Positions 8,767 to 18,246 are shown, counted from the first letter of the stretch. The stretch is DNA of 44,466 bases from Candidatus Nealsoniibacteriota bacterium (GCA_003560095.1 PWJI01000043.1:1-44466); one strand, 5' to 3'. Translations and numbers: made by a program. The notes: generated by a model from the sequence alone, not told the origin.

Positions 8767-9987
8767 ATGCCTTCTATTTGTTTTTATTTTCAGGTTCATC
8801 AGCCATATCGTATAAAAAATTATACCTTTTTTAATATTGGGAAAGATTCTTCTTATTTTGATGATTATAGCGAAAGTCATTTAAGTAATAGTGCAATAAT
8901 GAAAAAAGTTGCTCAAAAATGCTATATTCCAACAAATAGATTATTGCTTAAGCTTCTAAAAAAATATCCTGATTTTCGTTTTAGTTTTTCTTTTTCCGGC
9001 ATTGCCATAGAACAGATGGAGAAATTTGCCCCTGAGGCACTTAAATCTTTTCAGGATCTTATAGACACCAAAAGAGTGGAGGTTCTTGGAGAGACCTATT
9101 ATCACTCACTTGCTTTTTTATATTCAAAAGAAGAATTTTATAAGCAAGTTGAGATGAATAAAGAAAAAATAAAAGATGTTTTCGGTGTTAAGCCAAGAGT
9201 TTTTCGCTGCACCGAACTTGCATATAGCAATGAAATTGCCAAAGAGGCTGAAAAAATGGGATTTGAAGCGATCCTAGGAGAGGGAGTTGATCATGTTTTA
9301 GGATGGAAGAGCCCTAATTTTCTCTATCGAGCAAAAAATGCCAAGATAAAACTTTTTTTAAAAAATTATCGACTTTCTGATGATGTTGCTTTTCGTTTTT
9401 CTGAAAAGAGCTGGAAAGAGCATCCTCTAACTGCTGATAAATTTTCAAAATGGATTTCACAAATAAACGGAAATGGAGAAATAGTTAACCTTTTTATGGA
9501 TTACGAAACTTTTGGTGAGCATCAGTGGGAAGAAACGGGTATTTTTAATTTTTTGGAATCTTTTCCGGGAGAGGTATTAAAGCACAATGATAATAATTTT
9601 TTAACTCTTTCTGAAGCGACTTCTAGATATTGGCCAAAAGATGAAATAGATGTTCCATATATAACATCATGGGCTGATACCGAACGTGATCTCTCAGCAT
9701 GGCTTGGAAATCAAATGCAGCAAGATGCTCTAAAAAAACTATATGAGCTTGAAAAAGATGTTTTTGAAGTTGGGGATGAGGAAGTGATTGATTGTTGGAG
9801 AAAACTACAAACCTCCGATCAAGTTTATTATATGTGCACGAAGGGAATGGGGGATGGAACGGTTCATGACTATTTTAGTCCTTACGGATCTCCTTATGAT
9901 GCTTTTATATGTTTTATTAATGCACTTAGTGATTTTAAATTAAGAATAGAAGAAAAGAAAAAGAACAAAAAAATTGCTAATTTATAA
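8767..9987 (+). CDS. Glycoside hydrolase family 57 (alpha-amylase/4-alpha-glucanotransferase-like)
   Basis: N-terminal 'CFYFQVHQPYRIKNYTF', nucleophile region 'FRCTELAYSNE', acid region 'LFMDYETFGEHQ'. Confidence 0.9.
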   Translation: MPSICFYFQVHQPYRIKNYTFFNIGKDSSYFDDYSESHLSNSAIMKKVAQKCYIPTNRLLLKLLKKYPDFRFSFSFSGIAIEQMEKFAPEALKSFQDLIDTKRVEVLGETYYHSLAFLYSKEEFYKQVEMNKEKIKDVFGVKPRVFRCTELAYSNEIAKEAEKMGFEAILGEGVDHVLGWKSPNFLYRAKNAKIKLFLKNYRLSDDVAFRFSEKSWKEHPLTADKFSKWISQINGNGEIVNLFMDYETFGEHQWEETGIFNFLESFPGEVLKHNDNNFLTLSEATSRYWPKDEIDVPYITSWADTERDLSAWLGNQMQQDALKKLYELEKDVFEVGDEEVIDCWRKLQTSDQVYYMCTKGMGDGTVHDYFSPYGSPYDAFICFINALSDFKLRIEEKKKNKKIANL

Positions 9988-9999
9988 TATTTTATACGT

Positions 10000-11802
10000 A
10001 TGAAAAAAATCAAGACAACTAATCCAAAGTGCGAAAAATTATTTGAGGTTTCTTTTGAGGTTTGCAATAAAGTTGGAGGAATTTATAGAGTGATAGAGTC
10101 AAAAGCGAATAAAATGATACAACACTATGGCGAAAATTATTTTTTAATAGGACCTTATTATAGAGAAAAAGCAAGAGGGGAATTTAAAGAAGAAGCTCCT
10201 CCGATTGAGATGGGAGAGGTTTTTGAAAAATTACAAAAAGAGGGAATAAAATGTTACTACGGAAGATGGCTCATAAAAGGAAAGCCTCATACTATTCTTA
10301 TTGATTTTGGTGATATTTTTTACAAAATAGATGACATAAAAAGAGAGATGTGGGATTCCTTTAAGGTAGACTCTCTTCATGCAGGACACGACTTTAATGA
10401 GCCGGTTTGCTGGGCTTATGCAGTAGGAAGATTCATAAAAGAAATTTCAGAAAAACAAAATGACAAAAAGACGGTAGCTCACTTTCATGAATGGCTCTCC
10501 GGAGCGGGAATTTTATATTTAAAGAAAAACGCAGTTAATGTAAAGACAGTCTTTACGACTCACGCCACAAGCCTTGGAAGAGCACTTGCATTTCATAGTA
10601 TTAATTTTTATCAAAACTTGAAAGAACTCAATCCCGATGAGCAAGCAAAAAAATATGATGTTTTTCAAAAACACTCCATTGAGTGTGCTTCTGCAAGAGA
10701 GTGTAATGTGTTTACTACTGTTAGTGAAATTACCGGCGTTGAGGCAACTCATTTCCTTAAAAGAAAGCCGGATATTATTTTGCCCAACGGACTTGATATA
10801 GAGAAATATTTAAGCTTTGAAGACATTGTCGTAAAGCACAGATTGCAAAGAAAAAGACTCAGAGAGTTTGTTGCTTCTTATTTTTTTCCTTATTATAAAT
10901 TTGATTTAGAGGAGACACTTTTTTATTTTATTATTGGAAGAAATGAGCTAAGAGCCAAGGGTATTGATATTTTCATTGAGTCACTGGGAAAGCTAAATAA
11001 AAAAATGATAGAAGAGAAAAGTAAAAGAACAATTGTTGCTTTTCTTTTTATTCCTACAGAAACAAGAGGTGTTAATCCCTCTCTTCTTGAAAATTTAGAA
11101 TATTTCAGAGATCTTCAGGAGTCATTGGAAGGAGCTTTTCCGGATATTGAAGAGAGAGTTCTTTATAATGTATTAAGAGAAAAAGAGCTTAATAAAGAAA
11201 ATTTAATTGGCGAAGAATATTTATTTGATGTTGAAAAAAAATTACACAGAATGAAGCGAGATGAAGAGACTCCTTCCTTGTCCACACATCACCTAAACTC
11301 TCTTCATGACGAGATAATGAATGGCCTAAAGAGCAATGATTTATTAAATAGGGAAAATGATAGAGTTAAGGTGATATATTATCCTATTTATTTAACAGGG
11401 CACGATGGGCTTGCTAATCTAAACTATGAAGAAACTTTAGAGGCTTGTCACATGGGTGTTTTCCCAAGCTTCTATGAGCCTTGGGGGTACACTCCACTTG
11501 AGGCAGCGGCATTGGGCGTTTCTTCTGTTACAACTAATTTAGCGGGTTTTGGTAAATTTTGTGAAGGAATTAAAAGAAAAAAAGAGCGACCCGGAATTTA
11601 TGTGCTTAGGAGAGAAAAAAACAAAGACGATAGTGTGGTGAAAGATCTTTATCGTTTTCTTCACAAATTTACAAAAACATCAAGAAGAGAAAGGGTTGAA
11701 AACAAAATAGAAGCAAGAAAAATAGCATCTAAGGCTGACTGGAGTAATTTTGTTTTTAATTATATTGAGGCACACAATAAGGCAATAACAAAAAGACAAT
11801 GA
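10000..11802 (+). CDS. Glycogen synthase, GT3 (eukaryote-type) family
   Basis: 'LFEVSFEVCNKVGGIYRVIESKA', 'HFHEWLSGAGILYLKK', 'TTHATSLGRALA', 'FPSFYEPWGYTPLEAAALGVSSVTTNLAGFG' match the GT3 Gsy layout. Confidence 0.9.
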   Translation: MKKIKTTNPKCEKLFEVSFEVCNKVGGIYRVIESKANKMIQHYGENYFLIGPYYREKARGEFKEEAPPIEMGEVFEKLQKEGIKCYYGRWLIKGKPHTILIDFGDIFYKIDDIKREMWDSFKVDSLHAGHDFNEPVCWAYAVGRFIKEISEKQNDKKTVAHFHEWLSGAGILYLKKNAVNVKTVFTTHATSLGRALAFHSINFYQNLKELNPDEQAKKYDVFQKHSIECASARECNVFTTVSEITGVEATHFLKRKPDIILPNGLDIEKYLSFEDIVVKHRLQRKRLREFVASYFFPYYKFDLEETLFYFIIGRNELRAKGIDIFIESLGKLNKKMIEEKSKRTIVAFLFIPTETRGVNPSLLENLEYFRDLQESLEGAFPDIEERVLYNVLREKELNKENLIGEEYLFDVEKKLHRMKRDEETPSLSTHHLNSLHDEIMNGLKSNDLLNRENDRVKVIYYPIYLTGHDGLANLNYEETLEACHMGVFPSFYEPWGYTPLEAAALGVSSVTTNLAGFGKFCEGIKRKKERPGIYVLRREKNKDDSVVKDLYRFLHKFTKTSRRERVENKIEARKIASKADWSNFVFNYIEAHNKAITKRQ

Positions 11803-13529
11803 AGATCATACACTCACTGGGTCCCAAAAGCAAAGAGAGAAAAAATGTTAATAATGTTAGCTTTTCTTTGTCGAACAAAAAAGGTGACTATATTTGGATG
11901 AGTGAGATTTCCAAGAGTCGATACGAGGGTTGGTTTTGTAGGTTATCAAAAAAAATACACCTTGAAGGAAAGAGGTGCTTTGCTTCTTGTGGTGAATCTA
12001 ATCCTGTTTATAGGATTATAGAGTCAATAGAAGTTCAAGAAGGAGGAGAGGTTCTTGAGTTAGTTAATGGCTTTGATCATTTTGAAAGAAAAAGAGAAAA
12101 AGTGGAAGAACTTTTTTATCTTTCAGAATTATCACACGTTTTTGTTTACGAACTGAGCAAAAAAAAGAAAGTTGATGTTTATTTTGATGTTAGAAAGTCT
12201 TATTCTTCGGCTGAGACGAAAGATTACAAGTTAAAAAGGGAAGATGGATTTTTGGTTTTAGAGTTTGATAGTAAAATTTTTCTTGCCATTAAGTGTGAAA
12301 GAGGAGAAGATGTAAATGAAATTTTTCCGCGTTACTATGAATATGATGAAGGAAGAAACTCACCACCCTTTCACAGAAATGTAAGAAAAGGTGTTTGCTT
12401 AGAGGGTAAGAGGTTTGTTTTTGCGCTTGGTGAAAGCAAAAAAGAGGCCAAAAAAGAGGCAGGCAGGATATTTTCTCAAAACTTTTTAAAAGAAGAGGAG
12501 CTAGATACTCTTTGTGTTAAAAACTCTTTAGCAAATCTTTTGGTTCCTGACTATGTTGGTGCATATGCCGGAATTCCTTGGTTTTTTCACTTTTGGCCCA
12601 GAGATGAAGCAATTTCTCTAAAATCAATCATTTCTCTTAATCCTCAGGAGGGTAAAAAGATTTTTTTTAGACTTTTAAGAGATTGTCTTAAAGAGGGGCC
12701 CGGGGGAGCTATTAATATAGATGCTCCAGGATGGCTCTTTAAGAGAACCGCTGATGTTTTGCCGTTTTGCAGTGAGAGAGAAAAAGATATTATTAGAAGG
12801 GAATTAAAAGCAAAGATTGAAGAATTACTTTGGTCTTTTACAAGAAACGGATTTTTAGTAAACGGTCCTTATGAGACTTGGATGGATAGCCTTAAAAGAT
12901 CCGGTGCCAGAATTGAAATGCAAGCAATGAAGATGAATATGTACAAGACAGCTTCTTTTCTTTCAAGAAATAAAGGAGAAAAAATGTTCTATAAAAAGAT
13001 GGAGATGGAAATGAAAGAAAAAACTTATAGGACATTTTTTGATGGAAATAAATTGTATGATGGATATTTTCCGGAAACAAAAAGTCTTGATAAAACAACT
13101 CGTCCAAACTTATTTATTGCAGCCTATATTTATCCTGATCTTCTTTCAAAAAAAGAGTGGATAAATTGCTTCACTCATGCTCTCGATGATCTTTGGCTTT
13201 CTTGGGGAGGAGTTTCTACTATAGATGTCAAAAATAATGATTTTTGCGAAAATCATACAGGGGAGAGTGCTGAAAGTTATCACAAGGGAGATAGCTGGTT
13301 TTATTTAAACAATTTAATAGCCATTATTCTTTACAGGTTTGATAGAAAAAGATTTTCCACGTATATAAAAAAAATAATGAGTGCAAGCGAAGAAGAGATA
13401 ATGTGGAAGGGAGCAATAGGTTCTCATGGCGAGATAAGTTCAGCCACAAAATTAGAAAGTAGGGGTTGTATTAATCAAGCGTGGAGCAATGCAATGTACT
13501 TAGAGGCAAAAAAAGAAATAGAGAGCTAG
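11799..13529 (+). CDS. Glycogen debranching enzyme (amylo-alpha-1,6-glucosidase type, GH133-like)
   Basis: 'VPDYVGAYAGIPWFFHFWPRDEAISL', 'PYETWMDSLKRSGARIEMQAM', C-terminal (alpha/alpha)6-like region; overlaps the GT3 stop by 4 nt. Confidence 0.85.
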   Translation: MKIIHSLGPKSKERKNVNNVSFSLSNKKGDYIWMSEISKSRYEGWFCRLSKKIHLEGKRCFASCGESNPVYRIIESIEVQEGGEVLELVNGFDHFERKREKVEELFYLSELSHVFVYELSKKKKVDVYFDVRKSYSSAETKDYKLKREDGFLVLEFDSKIFLAIKCERGEDVNEIFPRYYEYDEGRNSPPFHRNVRKGVCLEGKRFVFALGESKKEAKKEAGRIFSQNFLKEEELDTLCVKNSLANLLVPDYVGAYAGIPWFFHFWPRDEAISLKSIISLNPQEGKKIFFRLLRDCLKEGPGGAINIDAPGWLFKRTADVLPFCSEREKDIIRRELKAKIEELLWSFTRNGFLVNGPYETWMDSLKRSGARIEMQAMKMNMYKTASFLSRNKGEKMFYKKMEMEMKEKTYRTFFDGNKLYDGYFPETKSLDKTTRPNLFIAAYIYPDLLSKKEWINCFTHALDDLWLSWGGVSTIDVKNNDFCENHTGESAESYHKGDSWFYLNNLIAIILYRFDRKRFSTYIKKIMSASEEEIMWKGAIGSHGEISSATKLESRGCINQAWSNAMYLEAKKEIES

Positions 13530-13533
13530 TTTT

Positions 13534-14787
13534 TTAAATTATTTCAAGAATTTCTTTTATTGTTTTCATTTTTTTGTCATTTAACATTTCTTTTTTTATC
13601 TTTCTGGAAACGGAAAGAGCTGTAAGGGGTTTGGTTTCTTTTACCTTAAACGAAGAAGGGTAGACTGCCTCAAGGTCTTTTTCAAGAATAAAAATCTCTT
13701 TTTCCTTTAAAAGATTTAATTTTTTTTCAAGAGATGTTTTTTTTCCCAATTTGGGAAATTTTTTTATTTTCATCAGAGATGAAGAGTTTAAGGCATCTCT
13801 GTCAAGCATAATTGCATAGGGAATGTTAAAAATATCACAAAGATTTGCATAAAGATCGACAGAGCCTTTGCCACTTGTATAAACAACCTTGATGTCTTTT
13901 TCTTTTTCATAAAAGCGATCAATCATTTCTCTCATAAATATAGAATCAGAAATTCCTTCCACCAAAAGAACTTTGTCTGAAAAAAGCATTCCTGAATTGT
14001 CGTCATTTATTTCTTGAACAAAACGGTCTAAGTCAACATTTTCTTTTTGAAGACCATAAAGGGCGGTACTTTGATTTTTATTGCGAGTAATTCTCCATAT
14101 ATGAGAAAGATACTTTGCTTGCACAAAAGATGGGTGATGTGTAGTGAAAAATATTTGATTTTTTAAATTTTCATCCTTGAGTAGTTGCAAAAACCTTCTA
14201 ATTATTGAAGGATGAAGATGTGTCTCGGGTTCATCGATGAGAATTATTTTGTATTCGGGGTGGAATATATAAAAAAGAATAACAAAAAGACGCTTGAATC
14301 CTTCGCCCATTCGTTTTACTGAACGTTTCTTTTTATCAGAGTATATATTACAAAGAAAAAGCTCTTCATTTATCTCAATTTCTTTAAAGTATTTTTCAAG
14401 AGAATGAGAGAAATTAGTATATTCTTGAGGGTGCTTTTTTTTAAATAACTGTAGATTCTTGGCAATCAAAGAGTAGTTAATTTTCTTATTGATACGAATA
14501 AAACTGTTTCTGAAGTGTATTTTGGGAACAGTTTCGATTTTTCCTTTTCTACAGGAGAGGAGATATTTTTTTCCTTTTTCTGATACAGTTATTGTGATAT
14601 CGGCATCGTTATCGGAAAACCTCTCCTTTTCTAATTTACTGTTAAAAAGAAAATCTATTGCATCTAGAATATTTGTTTTTCCGGCATTATTAGGACCCAC
14701 TAAAATATGAAAATTCAAAAAATCTCTTAAATGAATAGGGTCTTTAATGCTTTTATAATGATTGATTGCAATTTCTTGAATTTTCAT
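13534..14787 (-). CDS. OLD-family ATPase/nuclease with TOPRIM domain
   Basis: Walker A 'VGPNNAGKTNILDAIDFLF', 'IILIDEPETHLHPSIIRRFLQLL', 'FFTTHHPSFV'; TOPRIM 'VLLVEGISDSIFMREMI' and 'IMLDRDAL'. Confidence 0.88.
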   Translation of the reverse strand: MKIQEIAINHYKSIKDPIHLRDFLNFHILVGPNNAGKTNILDAIDFLFNSKLEKERFSDNDADITITVSEKGKKYLLSCRKGKIETVPKIHFRNSFIRINKKINYSLIAKNLQLFKKKHPQEYTNFSHSLEKYFKEIEINEELFLCNIYSDKKKRSVKRMGEGFKRLFVILFYIFHPEYKIILIDEPETHLHPSIIRRFLQLLKDENLKNQIFFTTHHPSFVQAKYLSHIWRITRNKNQSTALYGLQKENVDLDRFVQEINDDNSGMLFSDKVLLVEGISDSIFMREMIDRFYEKEKDIKVVYTSGKGSVDLYANLCDIFNIPYAIMLDRDALNSSSLMKIKKFPKLGKKTSLEKKLNLLKEKEIFILEKDLEAVYPSSFKVKETKPLTALSVSRKIKKEMLNDKKMKTIKEILEII

Positions 14788-14837
14788 ATAAAAATTATAA
14801 ATTATTTTTATTAAAAAGCAAAAACTCCTCTAAGCTC

Positions 14838-14865
14838 TTGCATAATTTTTATAATTACTTATAAT
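14838..14865 (+). promoter_or_regulatory. Putative promoter TTGCAT-N16-TATAAT
   Basis: -10 TATAAT at 14860-14865 in the divergent gap between the OLD gene and the acidic protein gene. Confidence 0.4.
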
Positions 14866-14910
14866 AATTAAAGGTTTTAAAGGTCGATTTAAACATTAAA
14901 TAAAACAGTT

Positions 14911-15234
14911 ATGGATACTAAAAAGATATTAATTATAATCGGTGTTGTTCTTGCTATTGTTGTTGTTGTTGCAGCTGTTTCCTTAATGGACACAGAGATG
15001 CCCGATTATGATGATGATCCTGTAGATGTACCTACTCCAGAGGATCCTACTGCTGATATAGAAACAGCGGAAGATTGTGAAGAAGAAGGATTTTACTGGT
15101 ATGATGACGCTTGTCACTTAGATCCGGAAGAAGATGAAGACGATGAAGATGATGAAGATGAGAATGATGAGGAAGACGAGGATGAAGAAGATGAAGAAGA
15201 TGAAGAAGAGGAAGAAGAGGAAGAAGAAGAATAA
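14911..15234 (+). CDS. Membrane-anchored protein with polyacidic (Asp/Glu) tail
   Basis: N-terminal TM helix, 'DCEEEGFYWYDDACH' Cys-pair motif, about 40-residue D/E tail. Confidence 0.75.
   Translation: MDTKKILIIIGVVLAIVVVVAAVSLMDTEMPDYDDDPVDVPTPEDPTADIETAEDCEEEGFYWYDDACHLDPEEDEDDEDDEDENDEEDEDEEDEEDEEEEEEEEEE
15130..15231 (+). repeat. Low-complexity GAAGAT/GAGGAA simple repeat encoding polyacidic tail
   Basis: Nearly uninterrupted GAN codons. Confidence 0.85.
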
Positions 15235-15259
15235 ACAATCTTTCTTCAAAGAAAATAAG

Positions 15260-15297
15260 AACCCTTTCGGCAAAATGCTTGAGAGGGTTTTTGTTTT
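15260..15297 (+). terminator. Rho-independent terminator
   Basis: aaccctttc (15260-15268) / gagagggtt (15281-15289) stem with one G-U, followed by TTTGTTTT; 25 nt after CDS stop. Confidence 0.75.
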
Positions 15298-15354
15298 GGT
15301 CTTGTTTGTTTGCCCTTAATATGATATTTTTAACTCAAAATAAACTTTAAAAAA

Positions 15355-16410
15355 ATGTCTGTAGTAAAAAAAACTTTAATTATCGGTGGTTTTGTTTTTT
15401 CAACAGCTTTATTTACTTTTCTTTTTATCGAAGCCGGTAATCGTTTTTTCCCAAGAGAGGATGTTCCAACACTGGATGAAGGAAGAATTATCGCAGAAAA
15501 CTGGATAAAGAACTACTCTTCTCTTTATCCTCTTTACGGAAGAGATATTAAACTTCTCAACCAAGAGGAGATTGGCAGGGGAGAGTATAGGTTTACTTTT
15601 TCGTTTAATACTGTAAGGCCGGAATATGGTACTCATAAAAACGAGATAATTGTTGAAACTAAACACACGGAAATAGTTTATGCGATCACAAACAATATCT
15701 ATGATGAAATAGCCGGGAAATACATTGAGGACGAAGAAACAATATATGTTTATTTTGTTGTTAAGGAAGAGAATGAGGAAGGTGATATAGAAAGAAAGAT
15801 TGATTCTATAGAAAGAGAAGTATCTTTGTCGGTTCTTGAAAACATAAAAGAAACTTCACTAAAAGAATTATTGAAGGGCCCAAGTGATCAAGAGAGGCAA
15901 GGGGGGTACTCTACTCATATTAGTGAAGGAACAGAACTCGTCTTACTTAGGACAGAGGGAGAGGTTGCTTATGTGGGTCTTACTATTGATTTTAACGACC
16001 AGTCGGATATTGCAAAGAAGCAAATTGAAAAAACTCTTTCTCAGTTTGAAGAGATAACTACAGCAAGATCAAGTCAAGAGGTTGTAAGAGTTGTTGTGAG
16101 AGTAGAAAATGTTCCTGATGATTTTTGGTTTGGAGAAATGCTTGAAGAAGGAGATGAAAGAATAGATGTTAAATATTTACAAAAAGTTCTTAACGCTGAT
16201 CCGGAAACAATGATTGTGGATGAGGGAGTTGGTTCTCCGGGAGAAGAAAGTAATCAATTCTGCAAAAAGACAAGAGATGCAGTTGCTTCTTTTCAAAGAA
16301 AGTATCGTAGCGAAGTACTTGCTCCTGTAGGATTGATTTTAAGTACCGGTATTGTAAATGAAAGTACAAGAGATAAGCTTAATGCCATACTTCAACAAAA
16401 TAGATTATAA
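15355..16410 (+). CDS. Membrane-anchored GerMN-like domain protein with C-terminal peptidoglycan-binding domain
   Basis: 'SLKELLKGPSDQERQGGYSTHISEGTELVLLRTEGEVAYVGLTIDFND' GerMN-like; 'VKYLQKVLNADPET...TRDAVASFQRKYRSEVLAPVGL' PG_binding_1-like. Confidence 0.8.
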   Translation: MSVVKKTLIIGGFVFSTALFTFLFIEAGNRFFPREDVPTLDEGRIIAENWIKNYSSLYPLYGRDIKLLNQEEIGRGEYRFTFSFNTVRPEYGTHKNEIIVETKHTEIVYAITNNIYDEIAGKYIEDEETIYVYFVVKEENEEGDIERKIDSIEREVSLSVLENIKETSLKELLKGPSDQERQGGYSTHISEGTELVLLRTEGEVAYVGLTIDFNDQSDIAKKQIEKTLSQFEEITTARSSQEVVRVVVRVENVPDDFWFGEMLEEGDERIDVKYLQKVLNADPETMIVDEGVGSPGEESNQFCKKTRDAVASFQRKYRSEVLAPVGLILSTGIVNESTRDKLNAILQQNRL

Positions 16411-16456
16411 GCAAAAAGGTCGAATTATTGTTTAGTAGTTAATATTAGTTTAAAAT

Positions 16457-17263
16457 ATGTTTAGTAAAATTTTAGCAGGTTTAATTGTTGTTTTTCTTAT
16501 AATTATGATAGGTTTTTTTATAAGTACCTTAGATGTTCCGGACATGCCTGAAAGAAAAGATAATCAATTAAGTCAGGAGGACGTTGAAATGGTTAAAGAA
16601 TGGATTAAAGAAAATGCAAGTACCTATACTCAAAGAGGGGGGTTTGATTTAGAGCACTTAAGAACAGTAATAGTTGAGGAAAATATCTTTGAATTGAGTT
16701 TTTCTTTTCAATCTAATTATGCAGGATACGGCCCTAAAAAGGATGACGAGGTTGCTGCACAAGTAATAACGGATCATACTATAGTTGTAATTCTAAAAGA
16801 AGGAGATGTTGTGAGTGCCATTACTGACGAAAAATATGATGAAATAAAGGAAGAATTAATTGAGATGGAGGAAACAAAAGAAGAGGAAGAAGAAACAATG
16901 AAAGTCCGTTTGTATTTTTATTCAATTAAAGAAGGCTTAGAGGAGATTTCTTTTGTAGAAAGAGAGTTTTTAATTCCTGAAGATGAGAAACTTTATACTC
17001 TAAGCAGGTTAATTGAAGGACCGACAAAAGAAGAGCAAGAAAAAGGATATCAAACTGCAATAGAAGAAGGAGTAAAAATTAATTCTCTATATATTGAAGA
17101 TTCTGTCGCGTATGCTGATTTTAGTTATAAGCTTGATGCTTCCGGCTCTGCAAGAGTAACAATGATTAGGGATCAAATTGAAAAAACATTACTTCAGTTT
17201 AATAATGTAAGCGAGGTCATTATTTCAATTGAAGGAGAAACGGAAGAAATTTTGCAACCTTAA
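16457..17263 (+). CDS. Membrane-anchored GerMN-like protein (paralog of the upstream gene, no PG-binding domain)
   Basis: Shared N-terminal domain ('WIKENASTYTQRGGFDL...FELSFSFQSNYAGYGPKKDDE...VVSAITDEKYDEI') and 'LIEGPTKEEQEKGYQTAIEEGVKINSLYIEDSVAYADFS'. Confidence 0.8.
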   Translation: MFSKILAGLIVVFLIIMIGFFISTLDVPDMPERKDNQLSQEDVEMVKEWIKENASTYTQRGGFDLEHLRTVIVEENIFELSFSFQSNYAGYGPKKDDEVAAQVITDHTIVVILKEGDVVSAITDEKYDEIKEELIEMEETKEEEEETMKVRLYFYSIKEGLEEISFVEREFLIPEDEKLYTLSRLIEGPTKEEQEKGYQTAIEEGVKINSLYIEDSVAYADFSYKLDASGSARVTMIRDQIEKTLLQFNNVSEVIISIEGETEEILQP

Positions 17264-17280
17264 TTTAATTAAGTTCATTA

Positions 17281-17320
17281 CAAAAAAGAAAACGGCAATA
17301 ACTTGCCGTTTTCTTTTTTG
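17281..17320 (+). terminator. Strong intrinsic terminator, perfect 18-bp stem, 4-nt loop
   Basis: caaaaaagaaaacggcaa / ttgccgttttcttttttg perfect inverted repeat with A-tract/T-tract arms; could act in both orientations. Confidence 0.9.
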
Positions 17321-17370
17321 TGGTAAGTGTTGTAGAATGATTTAATATTTAAAGTAGATTTATTGATATA

Positions 17371-18246
17371 ATGATAAAAAACAAGAAGCCTCTAATTGGA
17401 GCTCACATCTCTTCTTCCGGAGGAATTCTGAAAATTCCCAAGCGAGCAAAAGAAATTGGCGCTGAATGTATTCAAATTTTTGCAGGGAGCCCAAAAAGAT
17501 ACGATGTGAGGATTCCGGAAAAAGAAAGTATAGATAAATACAGAGAAGAGCTTGAAAAAAACGGAATAAGTTTAGTTTATATTCATGCAAGTTATCTGTT
17601 AAATCTTGCCTCTGAAAAAAGTGAGCTAAAAAGAAAATCAATAGAAAGCCTCAAAAATACTCTCTATTTTTCTTCTGCAATAGGAGCAAAGGGTGTTGTT
17701 TATCATCCCGGATCACCAAAAGGAAAAGATAAAGAAAAAGCCATTTTTAGGGAAATTAAGTCACTTGAGGAAGTTATTTTAGATACCCCTGAAAGTTCAA
17801 CTGTTTTTATTGAGAATACTGCCGGAAAAAAGAAAATTGGAACAACTCAGGAAGAGATTGGTTTTATTGTTCATAAAATAAATTCTCCAAGAGTTAAGGT
17901 TTGTATTGATACTGCACATTCTTTTGAGGCTGGACTAATCGAAGATTTTGAGAAAAATAATATTTTATTCTGGCTCAAGGAATGGAAAAAGAAAATAAAT
18001 TTACACGACATAGGTTTACTTCATATAAATGATTCTCTAACAAAATTCAATTCTCAACACGATCGTCATGCAAATATAGGCCTTGGAGAGATAGGACTAA
18101 AGGGATTTAAGAATTTAATGGAAGTAGATGAATTACTTAATATTCCTTGGATAATAGAAGTTCCCGGATTTGAAAATGAAGGTCCAGACAAGAAAAATGT
18201 TGATATTTTAAAAAAAATAAGAAAAGAAAAAAATAACTTTGTTTAA
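17371..18246 (+). CDS. nfo: Endonuclease IV (AP endonuclease)
   Basis: 'IGAHISSSGGI', 'VYHPGSPKGK', 'IENTAG', 'VCIDTAHSFEAG', 'HINDSLTKFNSQHDRHANIGLGEIG'. Confidence 0.95.
   Translation: MIKNKKPLIGAHISSSGGILKIPKRAKEIGAECIQIFAGSPKRYDVRIPEKESIDKYREELEKNGISLVYIHASYLLNLASEKSELKRKSIESLKNTLYFSSAIGAKGVVYHPGSPKGKDKEKAIFREIKSLEEVILDTPESSTVFIENTAGKKKIGTTQEEIGFIVHKINSPRVKVCIDTAHSFEAGLIEDFEKNNILFWLKEWKKKINLHDIGLLHINDSLTKFNSQHDRHANIGLGEIGLKGFKNLMEVDELLNIPWIIEVPGFENEGPDKKNVDILKKIRKEKNNFV

Noticed and set aside
13534-14787. Gabija defence system (GajA-like OLD nuclease plus UvrD-like GajB)
   Set aside because: The OLD gene is on the minus strand with no helicase next to it; the UvrD genes at 20020 and 27043 are distant and in a different, repair-like context.
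15047-15238. Leu/His-rich minus-strand ORF (63 aa) and the Met/Lys-rich +frame ORF at 15134-15319
   Set aside because: Frame shadows of the GAAGAT simple repeat encoding the acidic tail; the plus-strand one also runs through the terminator.
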